15,322 bases of DNA from Lachnospiraceae bacterium UBA3826 (lineage in GTDB: Bacteria; Bacillota; Clostridia; Lachnospirales; Lachnospiraceae), in contig DGII01000056.1 of assembly GCA_002393095.1 (NCBI GenBank), forward strand, positions 1 through 15,322. The letters run 5' to 3'. The translations under genes and the position numbers were made by a program. Of the stretch, positions 7,361 through 14,839 are shown one piece after another (the stretch's first letter is position 1; each line of letters opens with the position of its first letter). The notes under the pieces were generated by a model, which was not told where the DNA came from, searched no databases, and saw nothing but the letters and a program-made list of their open reading frames with translations.

Positions 7361-9934
7361 TTATACTAACTTACGTCCGTGACACTGCTTGTATTTCTTA
7401 CCGCTTCCGCATGGACAGGGATCATTGGGATATACCTTGCCCTCCATGCGCTTAACGGGCTGCTTGGCAACCGAATCATCCTTATTGGTGCCGGTAACCT
7501 TAGCCACCTGCTCACGTTCAACCTTTTCCTCCACTCTTACATGGCATAAGAGCTTCACGGTCTCTTCTCTTATCGCGTCGGTCATGGCATCGAACATCTC
7601 ATAACCGCTCATCTTGTATTCGACTACCGGGTCTCTCTGTCCATACGCCTGCAATCCGATACCCTGACGAAGCTGATCCATATCGTCTATATGATCCATC
7701 CACTTACGATCTATTGTCTTAAGCAGGATCACACGCTCAAGCTCTCTTATCATCTCAGCCTGTGGGAATTCCGCTTCCTTAGCCTCGTAGAACTTGACGG
7801 CCTCTTCCTTCAACTGTTGCTTAAGTGCCGCCTTATTGCTTACATTAAGCCTTCCTCTGGTAATTGGTTCAAGGGGTATTATCGGCAGAAGCTCCGTATT
7901 AAGCTCCCTGAGATCCCACTCATCCGGCTTGTTATCCTCTCCGATAGTATTATCTACAGCATTCTCAACAATATCCGTTAAGAACTTATAGATAACATCT
8001 CTCATACTCTCACCGTCGAGAACTCTTCTTCTCTCGGCATATATGATCTCTCTCTGCTCATTGTTGACCTGATCATATTCAAGCAGATTCTTACGTATAC
8101 CGTAGTTGTTCATCTCGATCTTCTTCTGAGCGTTCTCTATGGCATTGCTAAGCATCTTATGCTCGATCTCCTGCCCTTCGGGAATTCCCAGAGTATTGAA
8201 CATATTGATGAGCCTCTCGGAGCCGAACAGTCTCATAAGATCGTCTTCCAAAGAGATATAGAACTTGGATTCTCCTGGATCTCCCTGTCTTCCCGCACGA
8301 CCTCTTAACTGATTGTCGATACGTCGGCTCTCATGTCTCTCGGTACCTATTATCCTTAGTCCGCCAAGCGCCTTGGCTTCATCATCAAGCTTGATATCCG
8401 TACCTCGGCCTGCCATGTTGGTAGCAATAGTGACCTTGCCCTTACCTCCGGCCTCCGCTACTATCTCCGCCTCCATTTCATGGAACTTGGCGTTCAGAAC
8501 CTTATGCTCTATACCGTTCTTCCTAAGCATTGCCGAAAGCTCTTCACTGGCTTCTATAGTGATCGTACCTACGAGCACGGGCTGTCCCTTGGCATGTGCT
8601 TCCTTGACCGATTCAACTATGGCGTTTAACTTCTCGCGTCTGGTCTTGTATACGGCATCCTGATGATCTATTCTCTTAACCGGTCTGTTGGTGGGTATCT
8701 CTATGACATCCATCTCATAGATATCCCTGAACTCTTTTTCTTCCGTCAGGGCTGTACCTGTCATGCCGGCCTTTTTCTCGAATTTATTGAAGAAGTTCTG
8801 GAATGTAATGGTGGCCAGAGTCTTACTCTCTCTCTTGACCTTCACATGCTCCTTGGCTTCTATGGCCTGATGGAGACCATCGGAATACCTTCTTCCGGGC
8901 ATTATACGTCCTGTGAATTCGTCTACAATAAGCACCTGATCATCCTTGACAACATAATCCTGATCTCTGAACATCAGATTATGAGCTCTTAGCGCAAGTA
9001 TGATATTGTGCTGTATCTCAACATTCTCCGGATCTGCCAGATTGTCTATATGGAAGAACTGCTCCACCTTGGCTACACCCTGTTCCGTCAGGTTTAAGTT
9101 CTTATCCTTCTCATTGACGATGAAGTCTCCGGTCTCCTCCTGTACCACGCCCATGATGATATCCATCTTGGACAGATCCTCCACATCCTCACCTCGCTGC
9201 ATCTGGCGTGCCAGTATGTCGCAGGCCTCATACAGCTTGGTGGACTTACCGCTCTGACCTGATATGATCAAAGGAGTCCTCGCTTCATCTATAAGCACGG
9301 AGTCAACCTCATCGATTATGCAATAGCTTAGCTTCCTAAGAACAAGCTGTTCCTTATAGATGACCATGTTGTCTCTTAAGTAGTCAAATCCAAGCTCATT
9401 ATTCGTGACATAGGTTATGTCGCAGCTATATACCTTCTGCCTCTCCTCAGGTGTCATCCCGTTAAGTATTACTCCAACGGAAAGTCCGAGGAACTCATGC
9501 ACCTGTCCCATCCACTCGGCATCACGTTTTGCCAGATAATCGTTGACGGTGACGATATATACCCCGTCTCCTTTTAAGGCATTAAGGTATGCAGGACAGG
9601 TAGATACAAGCGTCTTACCCTCACCGGTACGCATCTCGGCTATTCTTCCTTGATGAAGGATGATACCACCTATGAGCTGCACTCTGTAATGCTCCATATT
9701 GAGCACTCTCTTGGCAGCTTCTCTTACGGTTGCGAAAGCTTCCGGCAAAAGATCATCCAACGTCTCGCCGGCGGCAAGTCTGTCCTTATATTCCTTGGTC
9801 TTACCCTTAAGTTCCTCATCTGACATGGCTTGGAACTTCGGACGAAGCGCTTCGATTGCATCCACTATCGGGTATATACGCTTCAGTTCTCTCTGACTGT
9901 GTGTACCGAAGACCTTATCTATTATCTTACTCAT
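7361..9934 (-). CDS. secA: Preprotein translocase ATPase SecA
   Basis: This 857-residue motor drives proteins through the SecYEG channel using ATP. Visible parts are the Walker A motif MRTGEGKTL (101-109), the Walker B motif CIIDEVDSVLIDEARTPL (about 205-222), the second helicase half with NMAGRGTDIKL and QLRGRAGRQGD, and the helical scaffold and two-helix-finger region. A C-terminal zinc-binding tail, PCPCGSGKKYKQCHGR, normally contacts SecB or the ribosome and phospholipid. Length fits the usual 780-900 residues. The ATG is preceded by AAGGAG four bases away. The buk stop lies only 24 bases upstream, with no terminator visible, so secA may be read from the ptb promoter; an internal promoter inside buk cannot be excluded by eye. 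Confidence 0.99.
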   Translation of the reverse strand: MSKIIDKVFGTHSQRELKRIYPIVDAIEALRPKFQAMSDEELKGKTKEYKDRLAAGETLDDLLPEAFATVREAAKRVLNMEHYRVQLIGGIILHQGRIAEMRTGEGKTLVSTCPAYLNALKGDGVYIVTVNDYLAKRDAEWMGQVHEFLGLSVGVILNGMTPEERQKVYSCDITYVTNNELGFDYLRDNMVIYKEQLVLRKLSYCIIDEVDSVLIDEARTPLIISGQSGKSTKLYEACDILARQMQRGEDVEDLSKMDIIMGVVQEETGDFIVNEKDKNLNLTEQGVAKVEQFFHIDNLADPENVEIQHNIILALRAHNLMFRDQDYVVKDDQVLIVDEFTGRIMPGRRYSDGLHQAIEAKEHVKVKRESKTLATITFQNFFNKFEKKAGMTGTALTEEKEFRDIYEMDVIEIPTNRPVKRIDHQDAVYKTRREKLNAIVESVKEAHAKGQPVLVGTITIEASEELSAMLRKNGIEHKVLNAKFHEMEAEIVAEAGGKGKVTIATNMAGRGTDIKLDDEAKALGGLRIIGTERHESRRIDNQLRGRAGRQGDPGESKFYISLEDDLMRLFGSERLINMFNTLGIPEGQEIEHKMLSNAIENAQKKIEMNNYGIRKNLLEYDQVNNEQREIIYAERRRVLDGESMRDVIYKFLTDIVENAVDNTIGEDNKPDEWDLRELNTELLPIIPLEPITRGRLNVSNKAALKQQLKEEAVKFYEAKEAEFPQAEMIRELERVILLKTIDRKWMDHIDDMDQLRQGIGLQAYGQRDPVVEYKMSGYEMFDAMTDAIREETVKLLCHVRVEEKVEREQVAKVTGTNKDDSVAKQPVKRMEGKVYPNDPCPCGSGKKYKQCHGRKLV

Positions 9935-9958
9935 AGAACTCCTTAATTAAATCCTATT

Positions 9959-11026
9959 TTAATATACCTCGGCTTTTTCTTCACCGTTAAGAACTCTTAA
10001 GCCACCCTGTGCAAGAGCAAGAAGCTCATCCTCACCCGGATATACGGTAAAGGGAGCGATCCACTCACACGCTTCCTTAAGGCCGGCTACTACCACCTTA
10101 TCGTATGCTATACCGCCTGTGACAATGATAGCATCCACCTTGCCCTTAAGCACACATGCCATCGAGCCTATGTCCTTAGTCACCTGATATATGAAAGCGT
10201 CTCTCGCGGCTCTGGCCTTCTCGTTGCCTTCATCCACCATCTTCTCAACGTCTCTCATGTCATTGGTGCCGACATATGCGTTGAAGCCGCCGCCGCCGAC
10301 GAATTTCTTATATACCTCTGCCTCCGTATACTTACCTGAGAAACACATTCTGATGAGGGCACCCGAAGGAACCGCGCCTGCTCTCTCAGGAGAGAAAGCA
10401 CCGTCACCGTCCAGTGCATTGAACACATCCACCACCTGACCGTTAAGATGAGCACCGACAGATACACCGCCGCCCATGTGTACCACAATAAGTCTTAAGC
10501 TGTCATATGCCTTGGAATTCTCCTTCGCGTATCTTTTGGCAACAGCCTTCTGGTTAAGTGCGTGAAACACACTTGTACGAGGCAGTTCGGGAACACCGGA
10601 GAATCTTGCCACATCACTAAGCTCATCAACCACGACGGGATCGACGATATAGCTTGGAACACCTATCTCATCACCTATCTCACGGGCAAGTATTCCGCCC
10701 AGGTTGGACGCATGCTGTCCCTGTTTTCCTATCTCAAGATCATGCAGAAGCTCGTCTGTTACTTCATAAGTACCGCCGGGAATGGGCTTAAGCATTCCGC
10801 CTCTTCCGACTACCATGTTAAGCGACTTGATGTCGAAGTTCTTCTCCTTCAGAAGATTCATGATGATCTCCTTGCGGAATTCCTTCTGATCCACTATGGT
10901 AGCGTATCTTCCTATCTCCTCTGTGGAATGGCGAAGCGTCTCCTCAAAGAGAAGCTTCTCATCTTCAAATACGCCTATCTTGGTGCTTGTTGATCCGGGA
11001 TTGATAATAAGACTTTTTATGCTCAT
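9959..11026 (-). CDS. buk: Butyrate kinase
   Basis: This 355-residue enzyme of the acetate/butyrate kinase (ASKHA) family transfers phosphate from butyryl phosphate to ADP, giving butyrate and ATP in the cytoplasm. Motifs are the N-terminal phosphate loop IINPGSTSTKIGVFED (7-22), GRGG (74-77), VVHMGGGVSVGAH (181-193), DGDGAFSPERAGAVP (206-220) and a late IVTGGIAYDK. These are the butyrate-kinase versions of the family signatures, and the length (about 355, against about 400 for acetate kinase) agrees. It lies 36 bases after ptb, the enzyme making its substrate, with GGAAAGGAAG as ribosome binding site. A related branched-chain acid kinase role is possible but less likely. Confidence 0.96.
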   Translation of the reverse strand: MSIKSLIINPGSTSTKIGVFEDEKLLFEETLRHSTEEIGRYATIVDQKEFRKEIIMNLLKEKNFDIKSLNMVVGRGGMLKPIPGGTYEVTDELLHDLEIGKQGQHASNLGGILAREIGDEIGVPSYIVDPVVVDELSDVARFSGVPELPRTSVFHALNQKAVAKRYAKENSKAYDSLRLIVVHMGGGVSVGAHLNGQVVDVFNALDGDGAFSPERAGAVPSGALIRMCFSGKYTEAEVYKKFVGGGGFNAYVGTNDMRDVEKMVDEGNEKARAARDAFIYQVTKDIGSMACVLKGKVDAIIVTGGIAYDKVVVAGLKEACEWIAPFTVYPGEDELLALAQGGLRVLNGEEKAEVY

Positions 11027-11062
11027 TTTATTCTTCCTTTCCGATATTGTGTATGTACTGAA

Positions 11063-11983
11063 TTACAGTCTGCTTGATACAAGTGCTGCAAGAGCTATGG
11101 AATTAACCTTTACATCAACGGTATCCGACCTTGATGTCAGAATTACCGGTGCCTTGGTGCCTGTAAGGATATTGCCGTTCTTGCAGGGAACCATATGAAC
11201 TATGGCCTTGTATGTAAGATTACCCGCATGTATATCGGGGAACACGAGAATATCCGCATCTCCGGCAACTCTTCTGTCAAGCGCGCCCTTTTCCTCTGCC
11301 GCTTCCTTATATAAGGCGATATCGAGTGAAAGAGGACCGTCCACTATACAATCCTTGATCTCACCTGCCTCGTTCATGCGGGTAAGCTCAGCAGCATCCA
11401 ATGTTACGGGCATCTTCTCATTAACAGTCTCAAGTGCCGCAAGTACCGCAACCTTAGGCATTGATACTCCGCAGGCCTTGGCTACGTCAACTGTATATTC
11501 TATCATGCACTTCTTATCCTCAAGTGTCGGATAAGGCATGAAGGCAACATCTGTGAAAAACAGCAGTCTGTCAATACCGGGTATCTCGAATACGCATACA
11601 TGAGACAGGGGCTTACCTGTACGAAGTCCCACCTCCTTATTGAGCACGCTCTTAAGGAAGGTTCCTGTGGGAAGCAGTCCCTTCATATACATATCGGCCT
11701 CTCCGTCATGTACGAGCTTAACGGCCTTAAGTGAAGCCTCTACTATATCCTTCTCATCTATAACCTTGTAATCCCCGATATTCATTCCGATCTTGCCGGC
11801 GATAGAAGCGATCTCATCCGCATCACCCACCAGAATAGAATCTGCGATGCCTCTCTCCTTGGCTACCTTAACCGCTTCAAGCACAGCCTCATCCTGTGCT
11901 ACGGCAACAGACAGCTTCTTAAGACCTGCCTGCCCTACCTTGGATAAAAGATCATCGAATGACTTACTGTTAGAATTGCTCAT
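11063..11983 (-). CDS. ptb: Phosphate butyryltransferase
   Basis: This 306-residue cytoplasmic enzyme converts butyryl-CoA and phosphate to butyryl phosphate and CoA. It belongs to the PTA/PTB family. Conserved blocks include MYMKGLLPTGTFLKSVLN (98-115), FFTDVAFMPYPTL (142-154), a VDGPLSLD block and the C-terminal ADILVFPDIHAGNLTYK phosphate/CoA-binding region. Length matches Ptb (about 300) rather than the longer Pta with extra N-terminal domains. Pairing with buk supports butyryl rather than acetyl specificity. This is the kinase route to butyrate, as opposed to butyryl-CoA:acetate CoA-transferase. GGAGG lies ten bases before the ATG. A strong promoter and a leader of about 98 bases precede it. 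Confidence 0.95.
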   Translation of the reverse strand: MSNSNSKSFDDLLSKVGQAGLKKLSVAVAQDEAVLEAVKVAKERGIADSILVGDADEIASIAGKIGMNIGDYKVIDEKDIVEASLKAVKLVHDGEADMYMKGLLPTGTFLKSVLNKEVGLRTGKPLSHVCVFEIPGIDRLLFFTDVAFMPYPTLEDKKCMIEYTVDVAKACGVSMPKVAVLAALETVNEKMPVTLDAAELTRMNEAGEIKDCIVDGPLSLDIALYKEAAEEKGALDRRVAGDADILVFPDIHAGNLTYKAIVHMVPCKNGNILTGTKAPVILTSRSDTVDVKVNSIALAALVSSRL

Positions 11984-12010
11984 TTTACCTGTTCCTCCGC
12001 TGTGTTTTGT

Positions 12011-12022
12011 TTAATATATTAA
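12011..12022. promoter_or_regulatory. 12-bp palindrome in the ptb leader, possible operator
   Basis: TTAATATATTAA is a perfect palindrome in the transcribed leader of ptb, between the promoter and the ribosome binding site. It contains the TTAA-N4-TTAA core of the Rex redox-repressor consensus, TTGTTAA-N4-TTAACAA. The flanks match only loosely: on the plus strand TTGT is displaced by one base on the left, and the right flank does not match. Rex control of butyrate genes is known in Clostridia, but AT-rich palindromes arise by chance, so this is a weak call. Confidence 0.28.
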
Positions 12023-12041
12023 TTCCAAATATAACTTTCTG

Positions 12042-12056
12042 CTATGACGGGCGCAT
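12042..12056 (-). other. Five-codon leader reading frame upstream of ptb
   Basis: Within the predicted ptb leader the minus strand reads ATG CGC CCG TCA TAG (Met-Arg-Pro-Ser-stop). Its start context, AACAGGTAAAAATG, nearly duplicates that of ptb itself, AACAGGTAAAATG. Upstream of this copy there is only a weak AGG ribosome site, while ptb also has GGAGG. It may be a decoy or a minicistron, or only a local duplication. Confidence 0.25.
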
Positions 12057-12088
12057 TTTTACCTGTTTTTAATGACACCGTAATCTAT

Positions 12089-12117
12089 ATAATATCACTA
12101 TATGGGCAATTATTCAA
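12089..12117 (-). promoter_or_regulatory. Strong extended -10 promoter for ptb-buk
   Basis: On the minus strand TTGAAT (12112-12117) is followed after exactly 17 bases by TATTAT (12089-12094), preceded by TGA to give an extended -10 element. Transcription would start near 12082, leaving a leader of about 98 bases before ptb. No terminator is visible between dprA and this promoter, so some read-through from dprA is possible. Confidence 0.7.
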
Positions 12118-12141
12118 TCATTACGTGCAATTAATCCCTTC

Positions 12142-13095
12142 TTAACCCCTAAGGCAGTAGTTGGCACCGTCAATGCACTCTATCATATGCTTTACCGTCA
12201 TATCCGTCAGAAGACAAAGCAGCTCTTCTATCCTGATATCGACCCTTGCACTTAATTCATAGAATATCTCACTTGCCGTCTTCGGCCTGTAATCCAGTAC
12301 TCCAAGCACTTCCCTTTCATTGACGGTCATAAAGGACTTATCATGGTCCGCATTAAGATATCGCATGTTATCTTTATCTTGACCGTTCTCCTTTGCAGTC
12401 TTTATTTCTTTATTGCCGAATCGGCTGATTATCTGCTCGGTAAGCTCATATGGTCTGAGCGCAGGCACGGCTCCTTCACTGATAAGCCGGTTACATCCGT
12501 AGCTTAAGGAATCCGTTATGCGTCCCGGCAGAGCATACACCTCCCTGCCCTGTTCCAGAGCCATATTCACCGTAATAAGCGTTCCGCTTCTTTCTCTGGC
12601 TTCTATGACCAGCACCGCGTCCGCCAGTCCCGATATTATCCTGTTACGTCTGGGGAAATTCGCCGCCATTGCCGGATATCCGGGAGCCAGTTCGCTTATC
12701 ACACCGCCCTTAGACATCAGCTCTTCGTATAATTCGGCATTTTCTCTGGGATAGCATACATCCACTCCGCTTCCCAGCACTGCATAGGAGCTGCCTCCTG
12801 CCATCAGCGCCGCACGCCCGGCTATCCCATCCACTCCTCTTGCCATACCGCTTATGATCTGAATTCCTGCCGTCGCAAGCTCTATGGCGAATTCCCTTGC
12901 CATCTGCCTGCCATAGCCCGAACAGTTCCTTGCGCCGATAATGGCAATGGATGGGATGTCATCAGCCGGCAGCTTCCCTATATAATACAGCTCCTTTGGT
13001 CTGTCACTAAGGCACTTAAGCCTTCGGGGATAATCCTTATCTCCCTCTTTAGTGTGCCCGATATCTCTTCTTATCAGTTCATTCTCTATACTCAT
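12142..13095 (-). CDS. dprA: DNA-processing protein DprA (Smf), start corrected
   Basis: DprA binds incoming single-stranded DNA during natural transformation and loads RecA. Numbered from the ATG at 13095 (317 residues), the Rossmann-like core has AIIGARNCSGYGR (about 51-63), SGMARGVDGIAGRAAL (82-97), the DNA-binding FPRRNRIISGL (147-157) and RSGTLIT (169-175). A polar linker at about 230-260 leads to a C-terminal winged helix (about 262-317) of the DprA_WH type. I chose 13095 because AAGGAG lies six bases upstream and the ATG is 11 bases after the comM stop. The longer frame from 13122 would overlap comM by 16 bases and add nine residues with no family match. Pairing with comM is consistent with a transformation role, but dprA is also widespread in bacteria not known to be competent. 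Confidence 0.95.
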   Translation of the reverse strand: MSIENELIRRDIGHTKEGDKDYPRRLKCLSDRPKELYYIGKLPADDIPSIAIIGARNCSGYGRQMAREFAIELATAGIQIISGMARGVDGIAGRAALMAGGSSYAVLGSGVDVCYPRENAELYEELMSKGGVISELAPGYPAMAANFPRRNRIISGLADAVLVIEARERSGTLITVNMALEQGREVYALPGRITDSLSYGCNRLISEGAVPALRPYELTEQIISRFGNKEIKTAKENGQDKDNMRYLNADHDKSFMTVNEREVLGVLDYRPKTASEIFYELSARVDIRIEELLCLLTDMTVKHMIECIDGANYCLRG

Positions 13096-13101
13096 ATCCT
13101 T

Positions 13102-13107
13102 CTCCTT
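13102..13107 (-). promoter_or_regulatory. Ribosome binding site that sets the dprA start
   Basis: AAGGAG on the minus strand, six bases before the ATG at 13095. It overlaps the last base of the comM stop codon, which implies translational coupling of dprA to comM. Confidence 0.75.
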
Positions 13108-14654
13108 TATCCCCTGTAGCATACTGCCTCTCTTAAGTGAGCCACCCCTATATCTTCACAGCCCTCCAGATCTGCTATGGTTCTCGCCACCTTAAGTATC
13201 TTGTGATAAGCTCTGGCAGTAAGATTCATCGGATCGTATATCTCCTTCATATATTCCCTCTCATCGCTGCCAAGCCCGCAGTATTTCTCTATGCTTCCCG
13301 AAGGTATCTCGCTGTTATATCTGATACCCGTATTCTCATATCTTATCCTCTGACGTTCATAGGCTCCGGCTACCTGTCTGCTTATTTCATCACTTCCCTT
13401 TCTTCGGCTGTCAGCCGCTCCCTTTCCCTTAAGCTTTGGTGCTCCTACCACCCTGTCAGCGTCAAGTCTGGAGATATAAGTGATTATATCTATCCTGTCC
13501 TTTATCGGGCCAGATATCCTGCTTCTGTACCTTGCTATCATCGGCTCCGTGCAGTTACACAGATTGCGGTCAGGATAGTATCCGCAGGGGCACGGATTGG
13601 CAGCCGCAACGAGCATGAAATCCGCCGGATAGACGTAAGACGTTCTGGATCTTGTCACCCTTATCTCCCTGGCTTCCAGTGGCTCTCTGAGCGCCTCTAT
13701 GCTTTCCCTGTTGAATTCCGGCAGCTCATCCAGAAAAAGTACCCCTCTGTGACACAGGGACATAATACCGGGTCTCGGATATGCGCCACCTCCCGTAAGA
13801 GACACGGTAGTGGCAGTGTGATGCGGTGAGTAAAACGGCCGATTCGTTATATACGGCCTGTCCTTATTAAGCAGCCCCGATACACTGTATATCGTGGATA
13901 CCTCTACACTTTCCTTCTCATCCATAGGCGGCATGATAGACGGTATCCTCTTGGCTATCATCGTCTTACCCGCTCCCGGAGGACCGACCATCAGCATATG
14001 ATGGAATCCCGCCGCAGCTATCGTCGCTGCCCTGATACATGCCTCCTGCCCTATGATATCGGCAAAGTCATCCTTAGTGGACGGCAGTTTGCTTCCATCC
14101 GTACATATCCCGTTATTATCGGCATATATGCCGCATATCTCTTCACCGCCCTGTAACAGATGCATAACCTTACCGACATCCTCTACCGGGATTATCTCTA
14201 TACCCGATACGAAGGATGCTTCCTTCAGGTTATCGGCAGGCACCATACACCTGCGCAGCCCACTCTCCTTGGCTTTGATCAATATCGGCAGCACACCGTT
14301 CACCGCCTTCACATCTCCGTTCAGTCCAAGCTCACCTATGATAAGCATATCCTCAATCGATTCATCGGTCACAAGACCCAGCGCATTCATGATGCCTACC
14401 GCAATAGGCAGATCAAAGGCTGTTCCCGACTTAACTATATCCGCAGGCGATATATTCACGGTTATCCTGATCGGCGGAAGCTCTATACCGCAATTTTTAA
14501 GAGATACCTTGACACGTTCCCTTGCCTCCTTGACTTCACTTAACAGTCTTCCAACCATTTCAAAAGCCGGCAGACTTCTCTGCACATCAACCTCTACAGA
14601 CGCAATGTAGCACATAAGACCGCATAAGCCGCCCGAATTAACAGAAGAATACAT
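13107..14654 (-). CDS. comM: ComM/YifB-family Mg-chelatase-like AAA+ ATPase
   Basis: This 515-residue protein has an N-terminal ChlI-type domain (about 20-125, with SLPAFEMVGRLLSEVKEARERVK at 27-49). An AAA+ core follows, with Walker A MVGPPGAGKT (222-231), Walker B GVLFLDELPEF (304-314) and a cysteine-rich NPCPCGYYPDRNLCNC (353-368), then the arginine-rich sensor region and the C-terminal Mg-chelatase helical domain. ComM is a hexameric helicase that helps branch migration when transforming DNA recombines into the chromosome. YifB homologues occur widely, including in species not known to be competent. The start has AGGAGGG four bases upstream. It is first in a two-gene unit with dprA and follows an elaborate promoter region. 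Confidence 0.95.
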   Translation of the reverse strand: MYSSVNSGGLCGLMCYIASVEVDVQRSLPAFEMVGRLLSEVKEARERVKVSLKNCGIELPPIRITVNISPADIVKSGTAFDLPIAVGIMNALGLVTDESIEDMLIIGELGLNGDVKAVNGVLPILIKAKESGLRRCMVPADNLKEASFVSGIEIIPVEDVGKVMHLLQGGEEICGIYADNNGICTDGSKLPSTKDDFADIIGQEACIRAATIAAAGFHHMLMVGPPGAGKTMIAKRIPSIMPPMDEKESVEVSTIYSVSGLLNKDRPYITNRPFYSPHHTATTVSLTGGGAYPRPGIMSLCHRGVLFLDELPEFNRESIEALREPLEAREIRVTRSRTSYVYPADFMLVAAANPCPCGYYPDRNLCNCTEPMIARYRSRISGPIKDRIDIITYISRLDADRVVGAPKLKGKGAADSRRKGSDEISRQVAGAYERQRIRYENTGIRYNSEIPSGSIEKYCGLGSDEREYMKEIYDPMNLTARAYHKILKVARTIADLEGCEDIGVAHLREAVCYRG

Positions 14655-14710
14655 AAAACCCTCCTAATCCTTATATATGATTATCAGTAATTGGGAAATA
14701 TCCCGAATGG

Positions 14711-14739
14711 TTCGATATGCCCTTATATATTCGATATGC
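14711..14739. repeat. Direct repeat at the comM transcription start
   Basis: TTCGATATGC occurs at 14711-14720 and 14730-14739, 19 bases apart (nearly two helical turns), separated by the AT-rich CCTTATATA. On the minus strand the copies read GCATATCGAA and overlap the predicted start of transcription near 14737. The spacing suits a protein binding one face of the DNA, but there is no direct evidence. Confidence 0.5.
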
Positions 14740-14743
14740 TGAT

Positions 14744-14772
14744 ACTCTATCACACGCACTGTGATAAGTCAA
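14744..14772 (-). promoter_or_regulatory. Promoter for comM-dprA
   Basis: On the minus strand TTGACT (14767-14772) is separated by exactly 17 bases from TAGAGT (14744-14749), preceded by TGA as an extended -10. It lies just after the terminator of the PilT-like gene, so comM-dprA should be an independent unit with a leader of about 80 bases. The only notable small hairpin in that leader is GGGA/TCCC at 14693-14704. Confidence 0.65.
14748..14766. promoter_or_regulatory. Inverted repeat filling the comM promoter spacer, likely operator
   Basis: TATCACA (14748-14754), a five-base gap, then TGTGATA (14760-14766) form a perfect 7-bp inverted repeat. It abuts the -35 hexamer and overlaps the -10 by two bases. 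This is the classic position for a repressor or a spacer-binding activator of the MerR kind. The TCACA/TGTGA half-sites recall CRP-family sites but in the reverse order, so the regulator cannot be named. Confidence 0.55.
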
Positions 14773-14784
14773 TGATCTGTATGC

Positions 14785-14813
14785 AAAAAGGAGAGCCGCC
14801 CCTGCGACTCTCC
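14785..14813 (-). terminator. Intrinsic terminator of the PilT-like gene
   Basis: On the minus strand GGAGAGTCGC, loop AGGG, then GCGGCTCTCC and TTTTT form a 10-bp stem with one T-G wobble and a U-tract, 27 bases past the stop codon. On the plus strand the wobble becomes a C-A mismatch, so it should act mainly in the minus direction. Confidence 0.9.
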
Positions 14814-14839
14814 CTTATCGTCCTTATACCAATATGGTC

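Noticed and set aside
10255..10488. Minus-strand 77-codon frame inside buk
   Set aside because: It is out of frame within the conserved catalytic region of butyrate kinase, with no family resemblance.
13096..13122. Upstream ATG at 13122 as the dprA start
   Set aside because: It gives an overlap with comM and nine non-conserved residues; the ATG at 13095 has a better ribosome site and position.
13137..13829. Long plus-strand frame (230 codons) opposite comM
   Set aside because: It lies wholly antisense to a well-conserved AAA+ gene, has no recognisable family, and its composition looks like the complement of coding sequence.
14053..14610. Plus-strand frame (185 codons) opposite the comM N-terminal domain
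   Set aside because: The Ser/Ile/Leu-rich translation is typical of a shadow frame, and the opposite strand is clearly comM.
14655..14743. Riboswitch or attenuator in the comM leader
   Set aside because: I could not find a conserved aptamer core or a terminator/antiterminator pair; only a small GGGA/TCCC hairpin and the direct repeats are visible.
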